64,000 nucleotides of DNA from Sphingomonas sp. LR60. Lineage in GTDB: Bacteria; Pseudomonadota; Alphaproteobacteria; Sphingomonadales; Sphingomonadaceae. Positions 37,975-50,737 of the stretch are shown here, in pieces; within the stretch, counting starts at the first letter, position 1; each line of letters starts with the position of its first letter. Under the pieces are notes generated by a model that saw nothing but the letters and a program-made list of their open reading frames with translations, searched no databases and was not told where the DNA came from. The stretch spans positions 1,337,501-1,401,500 of the forward strand of contig NZ_JASPFK010000001.1 of assembly GCF_036855935.1 (NCBI RefSeq). Reading direction: 5' to 3'. The position numbers and the translations under genes are program-made.

Positions 37975-40900
37975 CGCCCTTCTCGATCATCGTGACACCG
38001 AACAACCGGTGCATCCGGCTCATCGTCACGGCATTGTGCGTGACGATCAGGTAACGCGTGTCGGTTTCGCGGGCCATGCGATCGAGCAGGTCGCAGAAGC
38101 GCTCGATATTGGCATCGTCGAGCGGCGCGTCGACCTCGTCGAGAACGCAGATCGGCGCCGGGTTGGTCAGGAACAGCCCGAAGATCAACGCGATCGCGGT
38201 CAGCGCCTGCTCGCCGCCGGATAGCAAGGTCAGCGATTGCAGCCGCTTGCCGGGCGGCTGCGCCATGATCTCCAGCCCGGCTTCAAGCGGATCGTCGGAG
38301 TCGACCAGCGCGAGATGCGCCTGACCGCCGTCGAACAGGGTGGTGAACAGCCGCCGGAAATGGCCGTCGACCGCCTCGAACGCGGCGAGCAGCCGTTGGC
38401 GGCCTTCGCGATTGAGCGTGCCGATCGAGCCGCGCAGGCGGTTGACCGCCTGACCCAGTTCCTCACGCTCCGCGGCGGTGGCGGTGCCGGCGGCTTCCAG
38501 CTCGGCAAGTTCCTGTTCGGCGACCAGGTTGACCGGGCCGAGCCGTTCGCGATCCATGGAAAGCCGCTCGTGCGCGGCCGATTCTTCCGCAGGGCTCGCC
38601 ACCGAGTCCACGTCGAAGCCTATCCGCTCGGGCAAGACCGGCGCAGGGCATTCGAAGCGTTCGCCCGAGACTCGCCCCATTTCGACACGGCGCAGTTCGT
38701 GACCTTCGAGCCGCGCGACCGCGCCGGCGCGTCGCTCACGCGCCTGCGCCAAGGCTTCTGCAGCGCCGGTGAGTGCGGCGTCCGCGACGCGTAGGGCAAC
38801 ATCGGATTCTCGTTCGGCTTCGTGCGTGGCCTCGGCGTCGGCGCGCGCGGCGAGGTGCTGCGCCTCCAGCGTCGCGATGTCGGTCGCCAGCGCGGCTGGA
38901 CGCGCCGACAGATCGGCCAGTTCGATATCGAGCGCGGCGGCGCGCGCGGCCATATCCTCGATCCGCCGTGCCGCTTCGCCGGCCCGCGCGCGCCAGCCGA
39001 GCGCTTCGTCGCTGGCGCCCGACGCGCGGGAACGCGCCTCTTCGAGCATCCGGTCGTGCGTGCTGCGATCGGCGCGGGCGAGCGCGACATGCGCGCGCGC
39101 CGTCTCGGCCTCGGCACGCAGTCGCGCGGTGGCGGCGGTCGCCGCGGCTCCATCGGGCAAGGCGTCCACCACCTGAGCAGCCTGCGCCTTTTCGAGGTCC
39201 GCCGCCTCCGCCTCGGCGGTCACGCGCGCGGCACGCACGGCGAGATCGGCTTGTTGCGCCACCAGACGCTCGATCAGCGCGGTGGCGCGATCCTCGTCGC
39301 GTTGCGCCCCGCGGTGCGCTGCCTCGGCCTCGGTGAGCAAGGTCCGCGATGACTGGGCCGCAGCGCGGGCACGCGCGATCCGCTCATCAAGCTTGGTGCG
39401 GCGCGTGGTGGCGACCGCAACCGCCTGTTCGGCGGCGGGGCGTGCCGCCTCAAGCGCGCTGATCCGGTTAAGCCGCTGCAATCGCTCGGCCGCCGCCACG
39501 CCACCGATGTCGCTAACATAGCCATCCCAGCGCCGCACATGCCCGGTGCGGGTGACGAGGCGCTGCCCGACCTGGAGAACCTGACCGGAATCGCCCTCCA
39601 CCAGGAATACCTGCGACAGGCGCCGTTCGAGCGCGCGCGGGGCCGTAACGCGAGCGGCAAGCGGCAGCGTCCCCACCGGCGCGGGGGGATCGGTCGGGTC
39701 GAGCGCGGCGCCGGTCCAGTCGGCCAGTGCGGTCTCCAGTTCGTCGCCGAGCACTGCGGCCAGCGCTCGCTCGAAACCGGGCTCCGCACGGACTGCGTCG
39801 ATCAACCGATCGCCATCGCGCGCCGTCGACTGGCGCAGCGCGGCGAGTTCGCCGTCGAGCGCCGCCAGCGCGGCGATCGTGGCGGCGCGGCTTGCCTCGG
39901 CCGGGTCTCGTTCCTCGCGCGCCTCGGTCTCGCTGGTCTCGGCCCAGGTCAGCGCCGCCGCCGCCTTTTCGGCCTGCTCCTGTGCCGCGGCGAGCGCCGC
40001 CTGCGCGATGGCGCGTTGTTCCTCCAGCACCGCGGGATCGTCGAGCGCCTCGATCGCACCGGCGAGCTGGATCGCCTCGCGACGCGCGCGGTCGTAGCGC
40101 GCGGCCGCTGCCGCCTGCGCAGCGAGTGCGACGCGGCGTTCGGCGGCCTCGGCGGCCTCGGCGGACATTGCCTGCGCCAACGCGACTTCGGCATCGCGCG
40201 CGCGGCGTTCGGCATCGGTCAGCGCGGCATCGAGCGCGGGACGCGCGGCGGCAGCTTGCGCGATGCGCTGCTTGAGGGCTTCGCGTTCGTCCGCCAGTCG
40301 CGCGATGGCGGCGGCGGCGTCGTGCGCGAGCGCATCTTCCCGCGCGCGATCGTCGTCGATCCGTACGCGCGCGTTGCGTGTGTCGGACAAGCGGCGTTCG
40401 AGGCCGATGCGCTGTTCCTGAAGCCGGGTGAGCTGGTGCGCGATCTCGGCGGCGGCCTTGCGGGCGGCGAGCGCGGCGTCACGCGCGGCGACATGGCGCT
40501 CGGCGGCCGCTTGCTGTTCAGCCTGGGCGGCGGTGCTGCCCGCGGAGGCGGTGACAAGCGCGGCGTCGGCGGCGTCCGCTTCGGCCTTGGCTTCGGTCGC
40601 CGCGGCGGCGGCGTCGCGCCACCGTGCGAAGATCATCCGCGCTTCGGCGAAGCGGATCTGTTCGGAGAGCAGCCGGTAGCGTTCGGCGGCGCGTGCCTGT
40701 CGCCGGAGCGCGGTGATCCGCGTCGTCTGGTCGGCGAGCAGTTCGTCGAGGCGCGCGAGATTGGCCTCGGTGGCGCGAAGCCGCGTTTCGGCATCCTTGC
40801 GGCGGACGTGGAGCCCGGCGATGCCGGCGGCTTCCTCCAGCATCGCGCGTCGTTCGACCGGGCGCGCAGCGATCACCGCGCCGATGCGATTCTGGCTGAC

Positions 40901-41311
40901 GAGCGCGGGCGAGTGCGCGCCGGTCGCGGCATCGGCGAACAGCAACTGCACGTCGCGCGCGCGGACGTCGCGACCGTCGATCCGGTAGGCGGAGCCTGCG
41001 CCACGCTCGATACGGCGGACGATCTCGCTTTCCTCGGGACCGTCCGGGCCGTCGCGTTCGGCGAGCAATGCCACTTCGGCGAAGTCGCGCGGCGGACGCG
41101 AGGCGGTGCCCGCGAAGATCACGTCCTCCATCCCCGCGCCGCGCATCGAGCGGGCGCTGTTCTCGCCCATCGTCCAGCGGAGTGCTTCGAGGAGGTTGGA
41201 CTTGCCGCAGCCATTGGGGCCGACGACGCCGGTCAGGCCCGGCTCGATGCGGAGATCGGCGGGGTCGACGAAGCTCTTGAAGCCCGTGAGGCGGAGGCGT
41301 TTTATCCGCAT
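37919..41311 (-). CDS. smc: Chromosome segregation SMC ATPase
   Basis: This 1130-residue SMC builds loop-extruding condensin rings with ScpA/ScpB. The N-terminal head has FKSFVDPADL and Walker A GPNGCGKSN. Two long Ala/Arg/Glu-rich coiled coils flank a hinge (about residues 500-600, with GTLPLAARVTAP and GHVRRWDGYVSDIGG). The C-terminal head has the signature LLSGGEQALTA and Walker B VLDEVDAPLDD. It is followed by two DsbA-like genes' 3' ends in the same direction, separated by a repeat, a neighbourhood often seen in sphingomonads. Confidence 0.96.
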   Translation of the reverse strand: MRIKRLRLTGFKSFVDPADLRIEPGLTGVVGPNGCGKSNLLEALRWTMGENSARSMRGAGMEDVIFAGTASRPPRDFAEVALLAERDGPDGPEESEIVRRIERGAGSAYRIDGRDVRARDVQLLFADAATGAHSPALVSQNRIGAVIAARPVERRAMLEEAAGIAGLHVRRKDAETRLRATEANLARLDELLADQTTRITALRRQARAAERYRLLSEQIRFAEARMIFARWRDAAAAATEAKAEADAADAALVTASAGSTAAQAEQQAAAERHVAARDAALAARKAAAEIAHQLTRLQEQRIGLERRLSDTRNARVRIDDDRAREDALAHDAAAAIARLADEREALKQRIAQAAAARPALDAALTDAERRARDAEVALAQAMSAEAAEAAERRVALAAQAAAAARYDRARREAIQLAGAIEALDDPAVLEEQRAIAQAALAAAQEQAEKAAAALTWAETSETEAREERDPAEASRAATIAALAALDGELAALRQSTARDGDRLIDAVRAEPGFERALAAVLGDELETALADWTGAALDPTDPPAPVGTLPLAARVTAPRALERRLSQVFLVEGDSGQVLQVGQRLVTRTGHVRRWDGYVSDIGGVAAAERLQRLNRISALEAARPAAEQAVAVATTRRTKLDERIARARAAAQSSRTLLTEAEAAHRGAQRDEDRATALIERLVAQQADLAVRAARVTAEAEAADLEKAQAAQVVDALPDGAAATAATARLRAEAETARAHVALARADRSTHDRMLEEARSRASGASDEALGWRARAGEAARRIEDMAARAAALDIELADLSARPAALATDIATLEAQHLAARADAEATHEAERESDVALRVADAALTGAAEALAQARERRAGAVARLEGHELRRVEMGRVSGERFECPAPVLPERIGFDVDSVASPAEESAAHERLSMDRERLGPVNLVAEQELAELEAAGTATAAEREELGQAVNRLRGSIGTLNREGRQRLLAAFEAVDGHFRRLFTTLFDGGQAHLALVDSDDPLEAGLEIMAQPPGKRLQSLTLLSGGEQALTAIALIFGLFLTNPAPICVLDEVDAPLDDANIERFCDLLDRMARETDTRYLIVTHNAVTMSRMHRLFGVTMIEKGVSRLVSVDLQAAELLAAE

Positions 41312-41336
41312 CGCGTCAGGCGGGGCCGGTCGTCTT

Positions 41337-41432
41337 CGTCATTCCCGCGCAGGCGGGAATCCAGACGCGCGAACGCTGCGCCTTTTGCGGGAAGGTCAGA
41401 GGTTCTGGATTCCCGCCTTCGCGGGAATGACG
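41337..41432. repeat. Inverted repeat, CGTCATTCCCGCGAAGG family
   Basis: Two 29-base arms (41337-41365 and 41404-41432) with one mismatch surround a 38-base loop. A second copy lies at 46810-46903. Here it lies between the DsbA-like gene and smc, which run in the same direction. Confidence 0.88.
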
Positions 41433-41522
41433 GTGTGGGGCGGGAATGAAGGGTTGGCGCGGGGCGGGCGCGTTCGGCACCCGCCCGCAACAGGCGTCCG
41501 GGGCGGCGGACGCCCGCCGGCA

Positions 41523-42278
41523 TCACGCGCCCGCGTTCTTCAGCGCCGTCTCGACCTGCGCCCATGTGACGCCGTCGACCTTCGCGCCATTCAGGATGAA
41601 GGTCGGGGTGCCGGTGACGCCGTTCTTGTCGGTGCCGTCCTGCATCATCTTGGTGAGCTGGTCGATCGCCTTCGCATCGGTGAGGCAGGCGCGCGCCTGC
41701 GCCTCCGGCACCCCGCGCTGCTTGATGAACTCCAGATAGCCCATCTTCTCGGCCCAAGCCGTCGCGACCTGCGCGGGGGCGGCGTTCTGCGTCTGCTGCA
41801 GGAACGCCTGATCCTGCGCGATCTTCATCTGCGTATCGAGGAACTTGGGCTGATCGATATACATTTGCTCAAGGATCGGGAAGAACGGCTGCGGCCCGGC
41901 GCAGCGACCGAGCAGCGCGGCGGCGAGATCGGGCGGGCCGTGAACGAGGAAGTCGCGGAATTCGTACGAGACCTTGCCGCTCTTGACGTAATTGTCCTCG
42001 AGCGGACGCATTCCGGTCTGGCCGAACGCGCCACAGGTCGGGCAGGTGCGCGAGCCATATTCGACCAGCTTCAGCCTGGCGTCGGGATTGCCGACGACGA
42101 AGCCGCCTTCCGGGGTTGCGGACACGACCTGCGTCCAGTCCTGACCGGCGGGGGCCGCGACCGCCTTCACCGATCCCGCGGGTGCGGTCGGCGTGCTGCC
42201 ATTACCGTCGCCCGCGCCGCTGCCGCAGCCGGCGAGCAGCGCGATCGCCGCCAGCAAGGGGGTTGCCATACGCTTCAT
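41523..42278 (-). CDS. DsbA-like thioredoxin-fold lipoprotein
   Basis: This 251-residue protein is exported with a lipobox (LLAGC, Cys18), followed by a Gly/Pro linker. The DsbA-type thioredoxin domain has active site CPTC (Cys79, Cys82) in VEYGSRTCPTCGAFG and the cis-proline block GVTGTPTFILNGAKVDG. It probably oxidises or shuffles disulfides while anchored to a membrane. It stands 16 bases after a second DsbA-like gene. A DsbB-like gene is at 30.4 kb. Confidence 0.9.
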   Translation of the reverse strand: MKRMATPLLAAIALLAGCGSGAGDGNGSTPTAPAGSVKAVAAPAGQDWTQVVSATPEGGFVVGNPDARLKLVEYGSRTCPTCGAFGQTGMRPLEDNYVKSGKVSYEFRDFLVHGPPDLAAALLGRCAGPQPFFPILEQMYIDQPKFLDTQMKIAQDQAFLQQTQNAAPAQVATAWAEKMGYLEFIKQRGVPEAQARACLTDAKAIDQLTKMMQDGTDKNGVTGTPTFILNGAKVDGVTWAQVETALKNAGA

Positions 42279-42294
42279 CGTGTCACTCCGTCGC

Positions 42295-42955
42295 TCATTT
42301 CGCACCGGCCGCGCGCAAGTGCGGTTGCAACTGCGTCCAGCCGACATTCTGGATCAGCCGCCCGTTGATTTCGAACGCGGGCGTGCCGGGGACCTTTGAC
42401 GTGCTTTCGGATATCGCGATCGTCTTCTTCACCGCTGCATCGGTGGCGAAGCAGGCGCTGATCGCCGCCGGCGGCGCCCCGCGTCGCGCGCGATGGCGGT
42501 CAGCCCGGCACCTTCGGCGATCGCGGAGAGCTGAGCGAGTTGCGGCCAGCTGGCGATCCGCGCCTGATTGGCCTGCGCCCAGTCGCTGGCAAGATCGAGC
42601 CATTGCTCCTGCTTCTGGAAAAAGCGGCATGAACGCGCGGGAAGGCCGCCGCGCCCGAACAGCGCGCCAGCGTCGCCGCGGCCAGGTCGATCCCGTCATG
42701 GACCTGGTTGCGCAACTCGACGCTGGTCGAGCCCGAGCGGACCATCGCACCGAGCGTGGCATCGGATTCCTGGGTGAAGTGCGCGCAATGCGGGCAGGTG
42801 TAGCTGACATATTCGACGAGCTTCACGCGCGCCTTGGGATTGCCGATCAAATAGCTGCCGCTTGCCACCGGCGTCGCGACCGCGGTCCAGGGGCGGGGCG
42901 CGGTGGCGGCGGTAAGCGCGACGGCGGCGAGCAGGGGGAGGAGAATGCGGGTCAT
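42295..42955 (-). pseudogene. Second DsbA-like thioredoxin-fold protein, frame broken twice
   Basis: The reading passes through three frames. A signal peptide and active site (MTRILLPLLAAVALTAATA; CPHC at Cys54/57 in VSYTCPHCAHF) come first. The middle part is HAAFFQKQEQWLDLASDWAQ once a base is added. The cis-proline end is KVPGTPAFEINGRLIQNVGW. Breaks are at an A5 run (42619-42623) and a C4 run (42477-42480). One more base in each gives 220 residues, normal for the family. Its ATG overlaps the expected dciA stop. Sequence error is likelier than decay. Confidence 0.82.
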
Positions 42956-43466
42956 CGGACCTTCGGCAATACGGGGCGGGGGCGGCAACGCCGGAGGCGA
43001 GCGCCTCCAGCACGGCCTTCAACTCGGGATCGGCGATCGTGCGCAGGCTTTGCCCCATCTCGGGCGGGGCCGGGGCGAGCGACGGCGGCGTGCGGCGTTC
43101 GGGGCGGCGCGTGACCTCGCCATGCCGGATCGCGACGCGCACCACCGCGGCATAGCCGAAGAAACGGTTCACGCGTTCGATGATCTCGGCCGTCAAATGG
43201 CTCATCATCGCAGCATGAGCGCCGCGGACCGTGAGCGTCAACACGCCGTCCTGCTTCTTGCCGGTGGGAAAGCGGATCGATTCGGGGGTGCTGGCGGCGG
43301 CGAGTCGCTCGCCGACGATCTCCGGCCAGCGCGTGACGATCGCCGACTGCACGAAGCCGAAGCGGCGGAATGCTGCGCCGCCGACCGCGGGCAACAGCTC
43401 GGCGACCTGCCGCGAGCGATTGTGGCGCGGGGATTCGGTTTTGGGATCGCCAGCGCGCTTGCTCAT
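42952..43466 (-). CDS. dciA: DciA-type helicase loader (DUF721), probably with a missing base near its end
   Basis: DciA loads the replicative helicase DnaB in most bacteria lacking DnaC. The core AFRRFGFVQSAIVTRWPEIVGERLAAAS and LTLTVRGAHAAMMSHLTAEIIERVNRFFGYAAV is characteristic. As printed, the frame would run past the DsbA-like ATG to 42696, which is implausible. One extra base in the G5 run at 42978-42982 (or the G4 at 42973) makes it stop at 42952. That gives 171 residues and an ATGA overlap with the next gene, the pattern used throughout the window. It is divergent from mutY. Confidence 0.8.
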
Positions 43467-43492
43467 TCCACTGCCCATGCCATAGCCGGGGC

Positions 43493-44533
43493 ATGGACGC
43501 CAAGCACCGGATCGATATCGCGACTCCGTTGCTCGGTTGGTACGATCGCCATCGCCGCGATCTGCCGTGGCGCGCGAAGGCGGGCGAGGCTGCCGCCCCC
43601 TATCGCGTGTGGCTGAGCGAGGTGATGCTACAGCAGACGACGGTAGCGACGGTGCGCCCGCGCTTCGTCGAATGGACGCGGCGCTGGCCGACGTTCGCCG
43701 ACCTCGCCGCCGCCGACGAGGGTGAGGTGATGGCGGCGTGGGCCGGGCTTGGCTATTATGCGCGAGCGCGCAACCTGCTGGCGGCGGCGCGGACGATCGC
43801 AGCCGAGCATGGCGGGAAATTGCCGGACACCGAAGCGGCGCTGCGCGCTTTGCCGGGCTTCGGCGACTATACCGCGGCGGCGGTGGCGGCGATCGCGTTC
43901 GGGCGGCGCGCGGTGGTGGTCGATGCCAATGTCGAGCGCGTGGTGTCGCGGCTGTTTGCCATCGACACGCCGCTGCCAGCGGCGCGCAAGCCGATCCGCA
44001 CGGCCGCGGATGCGATCACGCCCGAGGCGCGCGCCGGCGACTTCGCGCAGGCGATGATGGACCTCGGCTCGGCGATCTGCACGCCGCGCCGGCCGCGCTG
44101 CCTCCTATGTCCGCTGAACCACGGCTGCGCCGCGCAGGTAGCCGGGAACCCCGAAGCCTATCCGGTCAAGAAGCCCAAGGCGGCGCGGCCCCACCGGCAC
44201 GGCACATTGTTCTGGTTGCAGCGCGACGACTCGGTGCTGTTGGTGCGGCGGCCGGACAAGGGGTTGCTCGGCGGCATGCGCGCGCTGCCGACCGGACCGT
44301 GGTGCGACGACCCCCCGTTGCTCGTCGATGCACCCGCAGACGCCGACTGGCGGCTGCTGAATGAGGCGGTGAGTCATGGCTTTACGCATTTCACGATCGA
44401 CCTTGCGGTCGCGGTGGCGCACACGGAAGCCGCGAGCAACAAAGGTGAATGGTGGCCGGTCGACCGGCTTGCCGAAGCGGGATTGCCGACGGTGTTCGCG
44501 AAAGCGGCAGATGTGGTGAGGAGACGGGCATGA
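43493..44533 (+). CDS. mutY: A/G-specific adenine glycosylase
   Basis: This 346-residue enzyme removes adenine paired with 8-oxoguanine. The HhH-GPD core has EVMLQQTTVATV, the helix-hairpin-helix LPGFGDYTAAAVAAIAFG and the catalytic Asp in VVDANVERV. The [4Fe-4S] loop C-X6-C-X2-C-X5-C is in CTPRRPRCLLCPLNHGC. A C-terminal NUDIX-like domain (FWLQRDDSVLLVRRPDKGLLGGM) reads the oxidised base. ATG 43493 is 26 bases from the divergent dciA start. The next gene overlaps by 4 bases. Confidence 0.95.
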   Translation: MDAKHRIDIATPLLGWYDRHRRDLPWRAKAGEAAAPYRVWLSEVMLQQTTVATVRPRFVEWTRRWPTFADLAAADEGEVMAAWAGLGYYARARNLLAAARTIAAEHGGKLPDTEAALRALPGFGDYTAAAVAAIAFGRRAVVVDANVERVVSRLFAIDTPLPAARKPIRTAADAITPEARAGDFAQAMMDLGSAICTPRRPRCLLCPLNHGCAAQVAGNPEAYPVKKPKAARPHRHGTLFWLQRDDSVLLVRRPDKGLLGGMRALPTGPWCDDPPLLVDAPADADWRLLNEAVSHGFTHFTIDLAVAVAHTEAASNKGEWWPVDRLAEAGLPTVFAKAADVVRRRA

Positions 44534-45885
44534 AGACGACGCGGTGGACGATGATGAAGCCGGTGAAGACGGCGGGGCTGAGCGCGGCGCTGCTGGCGAC
44601 GGTCGCAGCCTCTGCGCAGCAACCACAGCCGCAGATGCGCGCGCCCGCACCAACCCAGCGTGCGCCGGACGCCGCGGTGGCGGGGACGATGCTGCCCGCG
44701 ACCAAGGCGCTGTACGATGGCTATATCGCGGCAGGGAAGATGCCGGGGATCGTCGGCGCATTCGGGCTGGGTGAGTTGCCGACGGTGTTCGTCAGTGCCG
44801 GCAAGATCTCGCTCGACCCCGGTGCCGCCGCGGCTGGTCCCGACTCGTTGTGGCGCGTCTATTCGATGACCAAGCCGATCACGGGCATGGCGGCGATGTT
44901 GCTGGTCGAGGATGGCAAGCTGTCGCTCGACGATCCGCTGTCGAAATACTTCCCGGCGTTCGCAAAGATGCGCGTGCTGACCAGCCCCGATACGTCGCTG
45001 GAGACGCGCGCCGCGACCAAGCCGATCACGATCCGCGAGTTGATGACGCACACGTCCGGCATCGGGTATCAGATCAACGCCAAGGGGCCGTTGATCAAGG
45101 AAATTGAGCGACTCGGCCTGGTGCCGGCGACCGTGAACGCGCAAGTCGAGGCGCAGGCGCGACGCACGCGTCCGGCGTCGCTCGCCGCCTTCGCCGATCG
45201 CTTGGCGCAGGCGCCGCTGGTCGCCGAGCCGGGGACGACCTGGCATTATTCGATGGGGCTCGACGTGCTGGCGGCGGTGGTCGAGAAGGCTAGCGGCATG
45301 TCGTTCGAGCGCTTCGTCCAGACGCGATTGCTCGATCCGCTCGGCATGACCTCGACCTATTGGCAGGTGCCGCAGCGCGATGTCGGGCGATTCGCGAGCA
45401 ATTACGCCTTCGTCGGCGAGAACCTGACCCCGCTCGACCCGGCGGCACGGTCGCCGTGGCTGCAGCCGCCGAGCTTCCCTTATGGTGGCGCGGGGCTGGT
45501 GAGCAGCGCGCGAGATTACGACCGGTTCCTCCATATGCTCCAGAACTATGGAAGCTTGCAGGGCAGTCGCGTGATGAAGGAACAGACCGCGCGACTGGCC
45601 ATGTCGAACCTGATGCCGGCCGGCGTCTTTTTCGACAATGACGGCCAGCAGCGCGGCTTCGGCGCGGGCGGCGTCGTGTATCTGAACGACGATCCGAACG
45701 GCGCGTCGAAGGGCAGCTATGGCTGGGCCGGGGCGGCGGGGACGCTGGCGCTGGTCGATCCCGCCAAGCGGTTCCGCAGCACGATCATGGTCAATTACTT
45801 CCCGGCCGAGAAGTGGCCGCTGGGCAAGGAAACCTATGCCGCGATCCGGCGCGATGCCGCGCGGCTGCATGGAGGGCAATGGTGA
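44530..45885 (+). CDS. Serine hydrolase of the class C beta-lactamase / EstB family
   Basis: This 451-residue exported protein (signal peptide ending near ASAQQ) has a penicillin-binding-like fold. The nucleophile motif SxxK is SMTK in WRVYSMTKPITGMAAM, the second-site Tyr lies in WHYSMGLDVLAAVV, and THTSGIGY follows. Members act as esterases, D-aminopeptidases or beta-lactamases, and nothing here proves lactam resistance. It overlaps mutY and nudC, so it is translated with them. Confidence 0.88.
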   Translation: MKTTRWTMMKPVKTAGLSAALLATVAASAQQPQPQMRAPAPTQRAPDAAVAGTMLPATKALYDGYIAAGKMPGIVGAFGLGELPTVFVSAGKISLDPGAAAAGPDSLWRVYSMTKPITGMAAMLLVEDGKLSLDDPLSKYFPAFAKMRVLTSPDTSLETRAATKPITIRELMTHTSGIGYQINAKGPLIKEIERLGLVPATVNAQVEAQARRTRPASLAAFADRLAQAPLVAEPGTTWHYSMGLDVLAAVVEKASGMSFERFVQTRLLDPLGMTSTYWQVPQRDVGRFASNYAFVGENLTPLDPAARSPWLQPPSFPYGGAGLVSSARDYDRFLHMLQNYGSLQGSRVMKEQTARLAMSNLMPAGVFFDNDGQQRGFGAGGVVYLNDDPNGASKGSYGWAGAAGTLALVDPAKRFRSTIMVNYFPAEKWPLGKETYAAIRRDAARLHGGQW

Positions 45886-46760
45886 TCGAAACCGGGTTCA
45901 CCGGCGGCACGCTGGATCGCGCCGACGCGCTGCGGCAGGATCCGGCGGCGATGGCCGCGCTGCTGGCGAACCCGGGATCGCGGCTTCTGCGGCTCGATGC
46001 GTTCGAGCCGGTCGTCGAGGAGGACGGCTCGCTTGCGTGGGGCGTGGTCGCCGACGCGCCGGACGGGGCCGAATTCGTGTTGCTGGGGCTTGCAGAGGGA
46101 CGCGCGCATTTTGCGGCCGTCATTCCCGGCGACGGGGCGCCGCCGCCCTACCGGTCGCCGACGCTGTTTGCGTTGCTCGATCGGTTGCGCGGCGGTGAGG
46201 CCGCGACGTTCGCAGCGGCGCGCGCACTGATCGACTGGCATGCGCGGCATCCGTTCTGCGCGCGGTGTGGCCATGGCACTGCGCCGTTCCGCGCCGGCTG
46301 GGGGCGTCGCTGCGCGAACTGCAAGGCGGAGCATTTTCCGCGCGTCGACCCGGTGGTGATCATGATCGCCGAACACGAGGGGCGCGCGCTGATCGGGCGA
46401 CAGGCGGCGTTCCCGGCGGGGCGGTATTCGGCGCTGGCGGGCTTTCTGGAGCCGGGCGAGTCGATCGAGGAAGCGGTGGCGCGGGAGATTGCCGAGGAAG
46501 CCGGGGTGCGGGTGAGTGCGGTGCGCTATGTCGCGAGCCAGCCGTGGCCTTTCCCGTCGCAGTTGATGATCGCGTGCATCGCCGAGGCAGAGGATGATGC
46601 GATCACGCTCGATACCAACGAGCTGGAGGATGCGCGCTGGGCGACGCGCGACGAGGTTCGCGCCGCGCTGGCGGGGGAGGCGGGCGCGTTCGGTGCGCCG
46701 CCGCCATATGCGATCGCGCATTCGTTGTTGCGGGCGTGGGTGGACGGGAAGGTGGGCTAG
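45879..46760 (+). CDS. nudC: NAD(+) diphosphatase / RNA de-NADding NUDIX enzyme
   Basis: This 293-residue protein has the NudC layout. A variable N-terminal domain comes first. A zinc ribbon follows (CARCG..CANC), then the NUDIX box GFLEPGESIEEAVAREIAEEAG and the family-specific SQPWPFPSQLM. NudC splits NADH and removes NAD caps from RNA 5' ends. ATG 45879 follows GGAGGG and overlaps the hydrolase stop; GTG 45882 is an alternative. It is the end of the mutY operon and convergent with gyrB. Confidence 0.94.
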   Translation: MVIETGFTGGTLDRADALRQDPAAMAALLANPGSRLLRLDAFEPVVEEDGSLAWGVVADAPDGAEFVLLGLAEGRAHFAAVIPGDGAPPPYRSPTLFALLDRLRGGEAATFAAARALIDWHARHPFCARCGHGTAPFRAGWGRRCANCKAEHFPRVDPVVIMIAEHEGRALIGRQAAFPAGRYSALAGFLEPGESIEEAVAREIAEEAGVRVSAVRYVASQPWPFPSQLMIACIAEAEDDAITLDTNELEDARWATRDEVRAALAGEAGAFGAPPPYAIAHSLLRAWVDGKVG

Positions 46761-46795
46761 GTCTTGCTGGCTGCCGCTTCGGCGTTCCTGCGTTC

Positions 46796-46955
46796 GTCAT
46801 CCCCGCGTTCGTCATTCCCGCGAAGGCGGGAATCCAGAACCCCTGGCGTCTCGGCTTTCGCGAAGACCTGCTCGTCTGGATCCCCGCCTACGCGGGGATG
46901 ACGGGTGTGGGGAGCGTTATGTCACCGTCGTCCCGAACCTAGTCCGGGACGACGA
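46796..46955. repeat. Compound repeat region between nudC and gyrB
   Basis: A CGTCATTCCCGCGAAGG-family inverted repeat (arms 46810-46838 and 46875-46903) is preceded by a 14-base partial duplicate of its left end. It is followed by a CGTCCCGAACCTAGTCCGGGACG palindrome (about 46928-46951). All lie between the convergent gene ends. Confidence 0.8.
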
Positions 46956-46971
46956 GAAGTGATGGTGCCGC

Positions 46972-50728
<3,757 letters not shown>

Positions 50729-50737
50729 CGGCGGTCG

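Noticed and set aside
39539..41449. A 636-codon plus-strand frame opposite smc
   Set aside because: It is a shadow of the SMC coiled coil and head with no start context and no motif.
44530..45885. Beta-lactamase resistance gene
   Set aside because: The SMTK and Tyr motifs place it in the broad serine hydrolase family, which is mostly esterases and peptidases. It sits in a mutY-nudC operon with no resistance context.
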